From IMG/VR virus record IMGVR_UViG_3300030838_000024, positions 1-40,287 of that record: DNA of 40,287 nt; one strand, 5' to 3'. Both the position numbers and the translations under genes were made by a program. The notes below the pieces were generated by a model that searched no databases, had not been told where the DNA came from, and saw only the letters and a program-made list of their open reading frames with translations. Positions 23,210 through 31,476 of this stretch are shown here, piece after piece. Source of the DNA: a virus. The first letter of the stretch is position 1; each line of letters opens with the position of its first letter.

Positions 23210-23260
23210 TTTCAGCTCTCCTCATTATTTATTATTATAATTTTAATTTATTTATATAAG

Positions 23261-23304
23261 CACAACATACAGTTATGTATCTATTTAAAATACCGTATGT
23301 TGTG
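23261..23304. repeat. Inverted repeat between 23337-23570 and 22685-23209
   Basis: CACAACATAC (23261-23270) and GTATGTTGTG (23295-23304), perfect 10 bp with a 24-nt spacer. No T-run follows; terminator or operator. Confidence 0.45.
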
Positions 23305-23336
23305 TTAAAGGTCTTGTTTTTAATGAAATAACGCTT

Positions 23337-23570
23337 TTAAAAGAATTTAAATTTATTGTCATGTAAATCAAACCTAATTTCATAATTAATGCTCTTTGGT
23401 TCTACATGATTTTCTTCAGATAGCTCTATTATTGATTTTAAATTTTCAAACACTTCATTAACTACTTCTTTGTCAGTTTTATTATGTTCTTCTATTATTG
23501 TTTCTACTATATCTGATATACATATAACTTTAGAAAAATCATTGTTGTTTATAATCTTGTATTGCTTCAT
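23337..23570 (-). CDS. Hypothetical protein, 77 aa
   Basis: Acidic alpha/beta protein with a beta hairpin at the C-terminus (I-N-Y-E-I-R-F-D-L-H-D-N-K-F-K-F). ATG with AAGGAGTG. No family recognised. Confidence 0.65.
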   Translation of the reverse strand: MKQYKIINNNDFSKVICISDIVETIIEEHNKTDKEVVNEVFENLKSIIELSEENHVEPKSINYEIRFDLHDNKFKFF

Positions 23571-23634
23571 TTTTAATCACTCCTTAATTATTAATTGATA
23601 ATTATTTTCAATAAAACTCTTGATTTATTGTCTT

Positions 23635-24177
23635 TTATTTTTTTAAATCTTCTAAAGCTTTTAATTCTTTTTCATATGCTGACATTTTAGATTCTATATA
23701 ATCTTTTCTTCTATTAATTGCTTCAACTAATTCATTTTCATACTCTTCTTTCGTTGCCAACTCATATTCTTTACTATCTTCTAATACATATTCCACTTTT
23801 AAACTGCAATTATTCTTAATTTCATATTTCCCATCAAAGTCATAATCTAGCCACAATCCACCATAAAATTCTTTTGTTCTATTTAGTTTTAATATTTCTT
23901 TCTTGTCTTTAATATACTCAGGTAAATCATCTACAAACTCATATTCCCAGTCCTTAAGCCATAATTCTTCATCATTATACTGTATACAAATCATTTCTTC
24001 ATAGTCATAACTATACAAGACATCAAATGTTTTTCCTACTGAATCCTTATATTCACTATTTAATATAGATTCACATTCTAAAACTTTTGCTTTTCTAAAT
24101 TTAAATGATTCTTTCTCTAAAATATATTCACCATCTTTTATTAATTGTTCTACAAAGCCATTTTCATATTTCTTCAT
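23635..24177 (-). CDS. Hypothetical protein, 180 aa
   Basis: Acidic beta-rich N-terminal 130 residues with many Tyr/Trp/Glu, then a helical C-terminus (Y-E-N-E-L-V-E-A-I-N-R-R-K-D-Y-I-E). No catalytic motif recognised. The start is ATG 24177, 9 nt after GAGGAG; the TTG at 24186 is too close to that site. Confidence 0.7.
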   Translation of the reverse strand: MKKYENGFVEQLIKDGEYILEKESFKFRKAKVLECESILNSEYKDSVGKTFDVLYSYDYEEMICIQYNDEELWLKDWEYEFVDDLPEYIKDKKEILKLNRTKEFYGGLWLDYDFDGKYEIKNNCSLKVEYVLEDSKEYELATKEEYENELVEAINRRKDYIESKMSAYEKELKALEDLKK

Positions 24178-24232
24178 GAATATCAACTCCTCAATATTTA
24201 ATTATATTATAACTCCGATTAAAAGAACTATT

Positions 24233-25012
24233 TTAAGCCAACATATTATTTTTATTGTATAAATATCTTAAACCATCAGCTAAGTTCTTTAAAGCTTCTG
24301 GTGATGGTTTATTGCATCTTACGGTTATAGTCACTTCTCTACCACCAATAATTCTCTTATCAACCGTTGTAGTCCACTCGCTTTTATTAACAGATTCAAC
24401 TTCCTCTAAATCAACTGCCTTTATTTCCTTTTCATTTAATGATTGACATACAACATTTATTTCTAATGGAATATTTCTTTTTCTATCTCTATAATTTTTA
24501 GAAATGAATCTAGCTATATATTCTATTTTAATATCAACATCTCTATATTCATTGTTATCTTTTACGAAATCATCATATAAGTATTTTATCATAGAATATT
24601 CTTTTTGTATTTTTGCTAAATTTAATGACATAAATTTATGTTTATAATCATCATATTGTTTAGATGATTTTTTATTGCTCTTTATTAATACAGGAATTAA
24701 TTTATCTATTATTGTATTTATATAATCACTAATATTTTTATAATTTTTTGTAACAGCTTTTAATAAACTTGTATTGAAGTCTTTCTCCCAATTATTACAT
24801 AACTTAATTAACTTGAAAATCTCAAACATTTCATATCCTTCGGTTGGAATATGAACAAATTTCAAAGGTTCGTATTTTTCAAATTCTGATTTTATAAAGT
24901 TAGCATTAATATTATATTTTTCTAGTTCTAATTTTAATCCTTCTATAGTTGCGTTTCTGTTCCCGTACATATATTTTTTAACTATAGTCTCATATCTTTT
25001 TATTTGTGGCAT
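24233..25012 (-). CDS. Hypothetical protein, 259 aa
   Basis: A helical N-terminal 170 residues (possible DNA- or RNA-binding, basic stretches K-S-N-K-K-S-S-K-Q and N-Y-R-D-R-K-R-N), then a short beta segment (R-I-I-G-G-R-E-V-T-I-T-V-R-C) and a final helix. ATG with AGGAGG. No family recognised. Single gene flanked by short gaps. Confidence 0.7.
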   Translation of the reverse strand: MPQIKRYETIVKKYMYGNRNATIEGLKLELEKYNINANFIKSEFEKYEPLKFVHIPTEGYEMFEIFKLIKLCNNWEKDFNTSLLKAVTKNYKNISDYINTIIDKLIPVLIKSNKKSSKQYDDYKHKFMSLNLAKIQKEYSMIKYLYDDFVKDNNEYRDVDIKIEYIARFISKNYRDRKRNIPLEINVVCQSLNEKEIKAVDLEEVESVNKSEWTTTVDKRIIGGREVTITVRCNKPSPEALKNLADGLRYLYNKNNMLA

Positions 25013-25089
25013 ATCAATATCCTCCTAATTTCATTCTTAATTCTCTTATGATAGTACACGATTTAACATGTACTAAGCTAAAAGAACTC

Positions 25090-25557
25090 TTATTTATTCA
25101 TTAATACATTTATTAACATTCTATACTCATTAGGTATTAAACTCAATACTAAGCTATTGTCTGTGTACTTTAAAGCCTTATCAAAATTATTTTCTATACT
25201 AAAAGTTATGAATGATTTTATATATCTTTCTTGATTATTTCTAGTAACACCTTCAAAATTATTTAAATAGCTTTCTAACTCGTTAGTATTAATCTCTAAA
25301 ATATCTTTATCAATTGCATCTATAAATCTTTTAACTGCACTCTTATATTGAGGTAGGCTTGATTTAGTTTTACCACTGTTACTCTCAAAGTTATTCCAGT
25401 ATTCTTGATTAATCCCTTTGATTGAATAAAGTTCTTTTCTAACTTCTAACCCCTTATAAAATTGCTCCCCTTTATGATAATTTCCTTTAGTTGTACTATT
25501 TGATGCTATCAAATTATTTGATCTAGATTTATAACTTTCAAAATTTACAAGTTCCAT
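25090..25557 (-). CDS. Integrase core-binding-domain-only protein, 155 aa
   Basis: Residues about 65-130 (S-L-P-Q-Y-K-S-A-V-K-R-F-I-D-A-I ... L-E-S-Y-L-N-N-F ... N-N-Q-E-R-Y-I-K-S-F-I-T-F) match the helical SAM-like core-binding domain of tyrosine recombinases, but the frame stops before any catalytic domain. The start is ATG 25557 with GAGGAG. Its own promoter is present, arguing for a functional short protein (for example a DNA-binding regulator) rather than a fresh truncation. The domain assignment is moderate. Confidence 0.6.
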   Translation of the reverse strand: MELVNFESYKSRSNNLIASNSTTKGNYHKGEQFYKGLEVRKELYSIKGINQEYWNNFESNSGKTKSSLPQYKSAVKRFIDAIDKDILEINTNELESYLNNFEGVTRNNQERYIKSFITFSIENNFDKALKYTDNSLVLSLIPNEYRMLINVLMNK

Positions 25558-25625
25558 ATAAAACACTCCTCATTAATATTTAATTACTTTTTATGTAGCA
25601 TTTCCGTAACTCTTATCTTATATTC

Positions 25626-25654
25626 ATTATAAATCTTTTCTTTATAAATTGCAA
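25626..25654 (-). promoter_or_regulatory. Promoter for 25090-25557
   Basis: Minus-strand TTGCAA and TATAAT, 17-nt spacer, with AATAAATTAATGTA and AAGTA upstream. Confidence 0.65.
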
Positions 25655-25685
25655 TACTTCTTACATTAATTTATTGAATTATTTT

Positions 25686-25835
25686 TTATACTAAGCAACT
25701 TATATTATTCAAAATCCATTCTAATGAAGTACCACGTTCTAATAATTCCTGTACTTTTCCCACAAAGCTTAAATTTATATTGATATTTTCCTTTGTACAA
25801 CTTTCTACAATCTTACTGTATATATTTATACTCAT
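25686..25835 (-). CDS. Small helical protein, 49 aa
   Basis: AAAGGAGG 8 nt before ATG. A helix (S-F-V-G-K-V-Q-E-L-L-E-R-G-T-S-L-E-W-I-L) dominates the C-terminal half. Starts 14 nt after the stop of 25850-26044, so co-transcribed. Not recognised. Confidence 0.6.
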   Translation of the reverse strand: MSINIYSKIVESCTKENININLSFVGKVQELLERGTSLEWILNNISCLV

Positions 25836-25849
25836 ATGTATTACCTCCT

Positions 25850-26044
25850 TTACCAAACTTGTATATATGGTGTTTTTATAATTTTCTTAGTTGGATTACC
25901 TAAAGTACCACCCCACTCAACTTTTACATCAACACATTCTTTTACATTACTTAATCTGCAATTACCATTCATCATATCATAAACTTTTATTTCAATATCA
26001 TCTGGATAATCTTTTATTTTTTCTAAAAATTCACCTTTGGTCAT
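25850..26044 (-). CDS. Small phage-type protein, 64 aa
   Basis: T-K-G-E-F-L-E-K-I-K-D-Y-P-D-D-I-E-I-K-V-Y fits a frequent phage/plasmid small-protein pattern (helix, then D-D/A-E-V-x-V strand). ATG with AGGAGGG. Function unknown. Confidence 0.65.
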   Translation of the reverse strand: MTKGEFLEKIKDYPDDIEIKVYDMMNGNCRLSNVKECVDVKVEWGGTLGNPTKKIIKTPYIQVW

Positions 26045-26098
26045 TTTATTTCCCTCCTATATTTTACAATTAAAATTTGATTTTTATCAGCTTATTTT

Positions 26099-26587
26099 TT
26101 ATTTATTACATAAATCTTTTCTAATTTTATCCCTTCTTTCTTCTCTACGCTCCTTTAAAGGATGTATAAAGTCATTATTTAAGGAATCTACACAACCATT
26201 ATTTATACTCCACACATATCCTATTGGAATAATATAATCATTATTAATATCATAAAATAAGCCATCATATGTATATTCTAAAACATTATATAAATCATTG
26301 GTATTCCACATATCAACTAATAATCCATTATAATTAATTTTATATCCTCCAAAAGAATTCTTTATAAATTCTAATTTGTGATATTCAGTGAATAATTCAA
26401 TACAATCTGAATCATTCAGGACTACTATATCTAAATCTTTTGGCTTTCTATCATTTAAAATATCTTTAACTGCTCCACCTATTAAAAATGTAGGACATTT
26501 AAATTCCTGTTCTAATATTATAGGAAATTTTTTTTGTAAATAATTTTTAATCTTTTCTTTATTTCTATTTAAATCATTATAATTCAT
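26099..26587 (-). CDS. Nucleotidyltransferase head-domain protein, 162 aa
   Basis: L-I-G-G-A-V-K-D-I-L (residues 35-44) and K-D-L-D-I-V-V (50-56, the D-x-D metal pair at D51/D53) are the signature of the poly(A) polymerase/CCA-adding nucleotidyltransferase head. Only about 160 residues exist versus 400 or more in tRNA enzymes, and the RNA-binding helical parts are missing, so the substrate is probably small. It lies 13 nt after the CYTH gene. ATG with AAAGGAG. Confidence 0.8.
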   Translation of the reverse strand: MNYNDLNRNKEKIKNYLQKKFPIILEQEFKCPTFLIGGAVKDILNDRKPKDLDIVVLNDSDCIELFTEYHKLEFIKNSFGGYKINYNGLLVDMWNTNDLYNVLEYTYDGLFYDINNDYIIPIGYVWSINNGCVDSLNNDFIHPLKERREERRDKIRKDLCNK

Positions 26588-26600
26588 TTTTACTACTCCT

Positions 26601-27083
26601 TTATATTAAAAAATTATCTTTATCCCAATACTTAGCTATATAACCATTCTTATATCTATTGTCATTTGTAACTTCTCTACCAAACCAATTTGGAATAATA
26701 AAACTATTACTTTTTTCTTCAGACTCAAACTCTACTTCAATTACCTTTAATGAATTAGTATCATCAACATATACATTCTCATAAAAATCAACTTCTGCTT
26801 TTAGATTATTTTTCAAAGGCACTATAAATCTAAATTTACTAATTAAACTGTTAGGTTGTCTATTTTTATATAAATCTTCATATGTATTTTGGGATATTTC
26901 AAGTTCATATTCTTCTCTAACTTTATCACCTTTACTTTTAACAGTTAAATAATATTTATCTTGTTTTTCTCTGATCCTTACTTCTGGTGTATATGACAAA
27001 TAACTTTGTTTTATTGCTTTTACTGGATATGTCCACATTTTTTCTATATTACCTTTAAATAAAAATTTCCTTTCTATTTCCAC
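26601..27083 (-). CDS. CYTH-domain (triphosphate tunnel) protein, 160 aa
   Basis: E-I-E-R-K-F-L at residues 2-8 is the CYTH signature. Further features are V-R-I-R-E-K, Y-L-T-V-K-S-K-G, E-E-Y-E-L-E-I, V-I-E-V-E-F-E and the terminal G-R-E-V-T-N-D-N-R-Y-K-N. Paired Glu/Arg/Lys strands bind triphosphate and metal. Family members include inorganic triphosphatases, thiamine triphosphatase and class IV adenylate cyclases. GTG start 8 nt after AAGGAG. Forms a gene pair with the nucleotidyltransferase. Confidence 0.88.
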   Translation of the reverse strand: MEIERKFLFKGNIEKMWTYPVKAIKQSYLSYTPEVRIREKQDKYYLTVKSKGDKVREEYELEISQNTYEDLYKNRQPNSLISKFRFIVPLKNNLKAEVDFYENVYVDDTNSLKVIEVEFESEEKSNSFIIPNWFGREVTNDNRYKNGYIAKYWDKDNFLI

Positions 27084-27154
27084 ATTAGTCTCTCCTTTAA
27101 TTTATTATTATATAGTATTTTAAACCATTTAAAAGTGGAATTTGATTAAAAACA

Positions 27155-27433
27155 TTAATATGCATCCCAAAGCATATATTCACCATTCATAAGTTCACTT
27201 AGTATTAAAGTTCCTTCAATTGAAGCACTCCTTAAATAATTTTCTTTTCCATATTCTTCACGCATAAATTCTTCTTCGTATAGATCTGATATAAGTAAAT
27301 TTTTATCTTTTTTATATTTTTCAATAACATAGTTTATTGCTTCATCTTCATCATCAAATATATAAAACATATCATATACATCTTCACCTCGTAATTCTAT
27401 TGGAATTTCAAAATTATCTTTACATGTTTTCAT
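27155..27433 (-). CDS. Acidic hypothetical protein, 92 aa
   Basis: Strongly acidic (D-V-Y-D-M-F-Y-I-F-D-D-E-D-E-A) alpha/beta protein with no family recognised. The start is ATG 27433 because AAGGAG is 9 nt before it; an upstream ATG at 27442 abuts the site. Lies upstream of the CYTH/nucleotidyltransferase pair. Confidence 0.65.
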   Translation of the reverse strand: MKTCKDNFEIPIELRGEDVYDMFYIFDDEDEAINYVIEKYKKDKNLLISDLYEEEFMREEYGKENYLRSASIEGTLILSELMNGEYMLWDAY

Positions 27434-27497
27434 TAAAATCATCTCCTTAAAATTATTTTTATCTGCTTTGCTTTAAAATGCAAGTTTGATTGGAACT

Positions 27498-27737
27498 CTA
27501 AACAACAAAATACTTACTATCCCATCTCTTGAAAATTTTATTTTTATCTCTTTTCTTTACATGAAATAATATATTCTGTCTTCTAAATTGCATATATCCT
27601 TTTGTATTTTTATCTTTATATATTAGTAGTTCTCTATTATATATAAGATGCTTCAAATCATATGTATAATAGCTTATAAATAATATTAAACGCTGATACC
27701 AGTATAAATTCTTTATATCAATTAAATTTTTCCACAT
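27498..27737 (-). CDS. Basic hypothetical protein, 79 aa
   Basis: Aromatic and basic (Y-W-Y-Q-R-L-I-L-F-I-S-Y-Y at 12-24 is a moderately hydrophobic segment), ending in K-K-R-D-K-N-K-I-F-K-R-W. Could be membrane-associated or nucleic-acid-binding. ATG with AGGAAG. Not recognised. Confidence 0.55.
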   Translation of the reverse strand: MWKNLIDIKNLYWYQRLILFISYYTYDLKHLIYNRELLIYKDKNTKGYMQFRRQNILFHVKKRDKNKIFKRWDSKYFVV

Positions 27738-27846
27738 ATCGTTAACTTCCTGAAGTTATTTTTTTTTCTCAAAAGAGACTATAAACAACCCTGCAAATAA
27801 TCCCTCCTTACACCTTAATTCTTTATGTAGTACTTTATATAATATA

Positions 27847-28668
27847 TTAAATTGCTGGTGCTAAATCTTCTATTACTTTTTCTAAAGGTTTTTCTATAAC
27901 CTTGCCGTCCTTTAATAATTTATTATATATGTATGTAATTCCTATAGGTTTCAAAAGTGTTTTATAGTTAGTTTGTCCTGTCCATTGATTAATTACTGGA
28001 ATAACTTTAAAATACTTTGTATAAGCTTGATAAGGTACATTATTAGACATTAATATCTTTTTATCTTTTAACCAAGCAAATAGTCTTGTTCTCCCTAATT
28101 CTTTAGATTCTAATATTTTAGCATATGTACCAATATCATAACAATTATTTGTATTTACAAACTTGTCTACCAAACTTACAATAGGTTTCATTTCAGCATT
28201 CTCATCTTTTAATAATAAATTTTCTTCTTTCAGTCTAGTTACTTTGTTTTGTAAAATAGTCATAGCTTGGAGAATAAATTCATCATCTGACATTTCACCA
28301 CCAGATACTTTTTCTTCTCCATTTATGTACGCTCCATCTTTTCTAATTGCAGGGATAACTACTCCTGTGATCCATTTTTTAAAATCTTTAGCTATCTTAA
28401 ATCTTTCAGGATTTCTTTTAGTTATAGATAATACTGAATTATATAATCCACTTTCATTAATTACTAAACATTCTTGCTCCCCTCCAAGGGTAAGCAAAGT
28501 TTGCGTATCCTTCTCATCATCATCTAAATTCCTTGTCATATCAGTAGCTTTGTTATATTGTAATACTTTTGCAACATCTGAACCCATAAACCAAATTACA
28601 TTGTCAATTTCAATTGCTCTTACCTCACCAAACCTTTCATTTAAAAATTCTTGTACTTTATTACCCAT
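27847..28668 (-). CDS. Phage antirepressor, Bro-N plus KilAC/ANT, 273 aa
   Basis: Residues 1-112 form a Bro-N domain (V-I-W-F-M-G-S-D-V-A-K-V-L-Q-Y, L-V-I-N-E-S-G-L-Y, F-K-K-W-I-T-G-V-V-I-P-A-I-R-K-D-G-A-Y), and residues about 150-265 a KilAC/ANT-like domain (L-F-A-W-L-K-D-K-K-I-L). Such proteins counter phage repressors or bind DNA. The start is ATG 28668 behind AAGGAAGAG; a longer frame starts at 28686. A TAAGGATA hairpin lies upstream (28723-28751). It fits the several HTH repressors nearby. Confidence 0.92.
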   Translation of the reverse strand: MGNKVQEFLNERFGEVRAIEIDNVIWFMGSDVAKVLQYNKATDMTRNLDDDEKDTQTLLTLGGEQECLVINESGLYNSVLSITKRNPERFKIAKDFKKWITGVVIPAIRKDGAYINGEEKVSGGEMSDDEFILQAMTILQNKVTRLKEENLLLKDENAEMKPIVSLVDKFVNTNNCYDIGTYAKILESKELGRTRLFAWLKDKKILMSNNVPYQAYTKYFKVIPVINQWTGQTNYKTLLKPIGITYIYNKLLKDGKVIEKPLEKVIEDLAPAI

Positions 28669-28722
28669 AATTCTCTCTTCCTTCATATTTATTAAACATA
28701 TTTTTTATTTAATATGCCTGTA

Positions 28723-28751
28723 TAAGGATACCCCCGTATAAGATATCCTTA
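28723..28751. promoter_or_regulatory. Hairpin upstream of the antirepressor
   Basis: TAAGGATA (28723-28730) and TATCCTTA (28744-28751), 8 bp, loop 13 nt, in the leader of 27847-28668 and just after the stop of 28762-29367. Operator or attenuator. Confidence 0.45.
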
Positions 28752-28761
28752 AGCCTACATA

Positions 28762-29367
28762 CTATTCTGCATCAATTACCACATCTTCAACTATTGCCCT
28801 AGTAATATCAATACTTAACAACTTACAAATTAAATATGTCACATATCCGTCCAATAATATATTTTCTTTATTAATTGTAATATCTTTATCAAATTTTTTA
28901 TTAACTTTATAATAATTTAATCTTTCAGAAATTTTATCTATTGATGGCGGAGTTAATTTGAATGAATCTTGAATATTAATATTTTTTACATTAATATAAA
29001 TTTTTTCTTTATTAAATTCATTGCATTTAGACTGTGCTTCTTCTTTGCTATAGAATAAATTTTCCTCAGCTCTATTTAAATTACTATGTCCACAATATCC
29101 TTTATATTTTACAGATGCTTTAAGATTACTATCTAAACTGACTTTATAAGATGTTATTTGGAATGGTTCATCACAAACTACATGAATTTGCTTGTTAGAT
29201 ACAAACTTACCTTGTCCCATACATTCAGGACATCTCATAACTTTATCATTGTATGTAATTGTCTTTTTACCCTCGCATACATGACAAACTTTTTCTTCTT
29301 TGATTTGCTTTATTGTATAGAATATCTCACCTTTTTCAAATTTAACTGGTATTATTAATTCTTTCAT
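28762..29367 (-). CDS. DnaJ-type zinc-finger protein with ParB-like C-terminus, 201 aa
   Basis: C28-x2-C31-x-G and C46-x2-C49-x-G-x-G are two zinc-ribbon knuckles of the DnaJ central type. The C-terminus (about 165-190: I-T-I-N-K-E-N-I-L-L-D-G-Y-V-T-Y-L-I-C-K-L) resembles the L-x-D-G-Y/H strand-helix of ParB/sulfiredoxin folds. The middle region is beta-rich and charged. ATG start, weak GAAGAAG. Strong promoter at 29411-29439. Zinc-finger part confident, ParB part tentative. Confidence 0.75.
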   Translation of the reverse strand: MKELIIPVKFEKGEIFYTIKQIKEEKVCHVCEGKKTITYNDKVMRCPECMGQGKFVSNKQIHVVCDEPFQITSYKVSLDSNLKASVKYKGYCGHSNLNRAEENLFYSKEEAQSKCNEFNKEKIYINVKNINIQDSFKLTPPSIDKISERLNYYKVNKKFDKDITINKENILLDGYVTYLICKLLSIDITRAIVEDVVIDAE

Positions 29368-29410
29368 TTTACATTTCTTCTTCTTACTTTAATTTATTTT
29401 TATTAATATT

Positions 29411-29439
29411 AGTATAAACTTTCCATTTTTAATTGTCAA
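29411..29439 (-). promoter_or_regulatory. Consensus promoter for 28762-29367
   Basis: Minus-strand TTGACA and TATACT, 17-nt spacer. AAATTAATATA lies upstream of the -35. Confidence 0.75.
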
Positions 29440-29483
29440 TTGCTTTTTATATTAATTTATCATAACCTATTCAAATGAGTAAT

Positions 29484-30008
29484 TTAATTACTCCATAAAC
29501 AAGTTAAATTACCCATTGAATTATCAAAACAACCATATAAAAAGTTTAAATCTAAGTAATTATTTTCATTATTTAATCTTTCTTTTAAGAATCCATTATC
29601 TTCATTCTCTATATCATCTATAAAGTTATTCCAGCTACTTGATATAAAGTTAATAAATCCTTCATCGTTTCCACGCTCTTTAAATCTTCTTATCCATTCT
29701 ACTTTTAAATCTTTATTAGGATATACCATAATAACTTTAATATTATTCTCTTTTAGAGCTTTCCTAACATTATCATGGCTTGATACAAATATTACATCAA
29801 CTTTTCCTATATTCTCTTTGATATGCTTAATATAATTCGTAGGAAACTCAGGATTCCTCTCTTTAGTATTATTACTATTCTCGTCTTTAACCCAACTAAA
29901 TTCACTACTGTCGCTATCTAACATAGCATATATATCTTGATGATTCCTAAAACAATAACTCTTTCCACATGCAGGAAATGCACTAATTACAAATGTTTGT
30001 TTTCTCAT
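29484..30008 (-). CDS. P-loop NTP-binding phage protein, 174 aa
   Basis: A Walker A motif is at residues 10-17 (A-F-P-A-C-G-K-S), then an S-D-S-S-E-F-S-W and V-D-V-I-F-V-S-S-H Walker-B-like strand, and K-V-I-M-V-Y-P-N-K-D-L-K-V-E-W-I-R-R-F-K-E-R, a lid-like helix. This resembles phage nucleotide or polynucleotide kinase-like P-loop proteins, substrate unknown. ATG with AAAGAGG. No obvious partner gene. Confidence 0.8.
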   Translation of the reverse strand: MRKQTFVISAFPACGKSYCFRNHQDIYAMLDSDSSEFSWVKDENSNNTKERNPEFPTNYIKHIKENIGKVDVIFVSSHDNVRKALKENNIKVIMVYPNKDLKVEWIRRFKERGNDEGFINFISSSWNNFIDDIENEDNGFLKERLNNENNYLDLNFLYGCFDNSMGNLTCLWSN

Positions 30009-30043
30009 ATTTTTATACCTCTTTCTTTTTTATTTTTTTTAAT

Positions 30044-30313
30044 TTAGTCTATTTCAATATTAATATTATAATCGTTTTTGATATCCATAAATTCATGATC
30101 TTGAATATCAAATATTCTATATAAAATATCCCCAATTATTTCATCTTTATTAATTAATTCAAGTCTAATTTGACAATCTTCTTTTCTGTAACAACCACCC
30201 ATATTATTTATAGATTTTCTAATATTCATCCTTTCTTGTAATAATGTTTCCATTGCTCTTTCTACATCTCTTTTACTTTGTGTAATTTTTAAAATTCCAT
30301 TTTCAATTTTCAT
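30044..30313 (-). CDS. Hypothetical protein, 89 aa
   Basis: Helical, with a basic N-terminus and two central Cys (G-C-Y-R-K-E-D-C). AGGAGG 6 nt before ATG. No family recognised; follows 30444-30689 in the same direction. Confidence 0.65.
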   Translation of the reverse strand: MKIENGILKITQSKRDVERAMETLLQERMNIRKSINNMGGCYRKEDCQIRLELINKDEIIGDILYRIFDIQDHEFMDIKNDYNINIEID

Positions 30314-30401
30314 TTTCTTCCTCCTAATTTTAATTGATAATTATTATTGATAAAATTCATGTTTTATTTACTATTGATTATTATTTTCAATTAGTTCTAT
30401 G

Positions 30402-30431
30402 TAAAAGAAAAGGAACTTATTAAAAGCTCCT
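30402..30431 (-). terminator. Terminator of 30444-30689
   Basis: 8-bp stem (AGGAGCTT with AAGTTCCT on the minus strand, one G-U) followed by TTTTCTTTT. Confidence 0.75.
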
Positions 30432-30443
30432 GAATTATAATTA

Positions 30444-30689
30444 TTACTTATCTACTGCATTTGCTAAAGCTTCAGCAAAATCAAAACTCTCTCTATATTC
30501 CTTACAATTAAATTGAATCTTTTCGTCTGTTATGCCGTCTTCAATACATCTGCAACAATCACCAGTTAACCAATCACCACATGCAGTTGCTCCATGTTTA
30601 TGAATATATTTTTTAAATACTTCTTCATTTACAGAAATTTTATCTTCACCTAGACTAATTGTTTTCTTAAATTCAAATAGTTTATCCAT
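30444..30689 (-). CDS. Cys-containing hypothetical protein, 81 aa
   Basis: C-G-D-W-L-T-G-D-C-C-R-C and a later C at residues about 37-61 suggest a metal site. Remaining sequence is helical and acidic. ATG with AAAGGAA and its own terminator. Unknown function. Confidence 0.65.
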   Translation of the reverse strand: MDKLFEFKKTISLGEDKISVNEEVFKKYIHKHGATACGDWLTGDCCRCIEDGITDEKIQFNCKEYRESFDFAEALANAVDK

Positions 30690-30841
30690 TTTTATATTCC
30701 TTTCTTTTTTATATACTTTTTATTACGGTTTATTTTACTAATTTTAACATACTATTTCATATTCTTCTAATATTATTTTATACGCTCTAGACCTTCTTTT
30801 GTTAACTATATAAAATCTTTATTAGTTTTTATTAGATTTTA

Positions 30842-30868
30842 AAAAGGAACTACAAAAAAATAGTAGTT
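30842..30868 (-). terminator. Terminator of 30884-31315
   Basis: AACTAC/GTAGTT stem on the minus strand followed by CCTTTTT. Confidence 0.65.
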
Positions 30869-30883
30869 ATCTCTTTATTACTA

Positions 30884-31315
30884 TTACCAATCTAACCCAA
30901 CTAATTTATCGCCCTTTACTTCCCAACATAGATTTTTTAATTGTTCTAACAAACTCATATTATACCATTGGATACTTCTATTTCTAAAACTTGATGCAGA
31001 ATGAGCATATATTTTTTGTTCCTTTAACCATTTTTCTAACTCTGACATGTTATTATTGAAATCTTTTAAATTTATATTACCTTTATAATTTGCTTTTATA
31101 TCAAATGTTATATAAACATCTCTATCAACATTTTCTAGACTTAAAACATTTTTTGTAAATTTTTTTTCTATAATGTCTCTATCACTTTCTTTTTGTTTCT
31201 TCAATTCTTCTCTCTTTTTATCTAAAATTATTTTTAATAAAGTTTCTCTCTTTTCTATTTCTCTTAACTCTTTTTCCATTTCTTCAACTTCATTATTTAA
31301 TTTATTACTTAGCAT
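30884..31315 (-). CDS. Coiled-coil protein with acidic C-terminus, 143 aa
   Basis: Residues about 10-55 form a long coiled coil (E-V-E-E-M-E-K-E-L-R-E-I-E-K-R-E-T-L-L). The rest is alpha/beta with W-L-K-E-Q-K-I-Y-A-H and I-Q-W-Y-N-M. The start is ATG 31315 behind AAAGGTGG; the longer GTG frame to 31327 overlaps it. Own promoter and terminator. Confidence 0.7.
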   Translation of the reverse strand: MLSNKLNNEVEEMEKELREIEKRETLLKIILDKKREELKKQKESDRDIIEKKFTKNVLSLENVDRDVYITFDIKANYKGNINLKDFNNNMSELEKWLKEQKIYAHSASSFRNRSIQWYNMSLLEQLKNLCWEVKGDKLVGLDW

Positions 31316-31374
31316 ATTAACAACCACCTTTATATTTAATTTATTTCTTTTATGTATCTCTTATCTATGTACTT

Positions 31375-31403
31375 AGTATATCATGGTTTAATCTAATTGT
31401 ACA
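31375..31403 (-). promoter_or_regulatory. Promoter for 30884-31315
   Basis: Minus-strand TGTACA and TATACT, 17-nt spacer, lying within a CTATGTAC (31365-31372) and GTACATAG (31399-31406) inverted repeat. Its leader shares ACATAGATAAGAGATAC with 31961-31989. Confidence 0.6.
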
Positions 31404-31476
31404 TAGATTTTAAACAAATTAATAGAAAACTAATCTACATATTCCCTTAAAATAATCAGTTTATCATAATATTCCT

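Noticed and set aside
28163-28741. Plus-strand 192-codon frame opposite the antirepressor
   Set aside because: Exact shadow of a well-supported Bro-N/KilAC gene; composed of Ser/Phe/Leu/Ile runs typical of antisense frames.
30730-30840. Minus frame reading N-K-R-R-S-R-A-Y-K-I-I-L-E-E-Y-E-I-V-C
   Set aside because: No start codon or ribosome site; at best a decayed fragment in the leader of 30444-30689.
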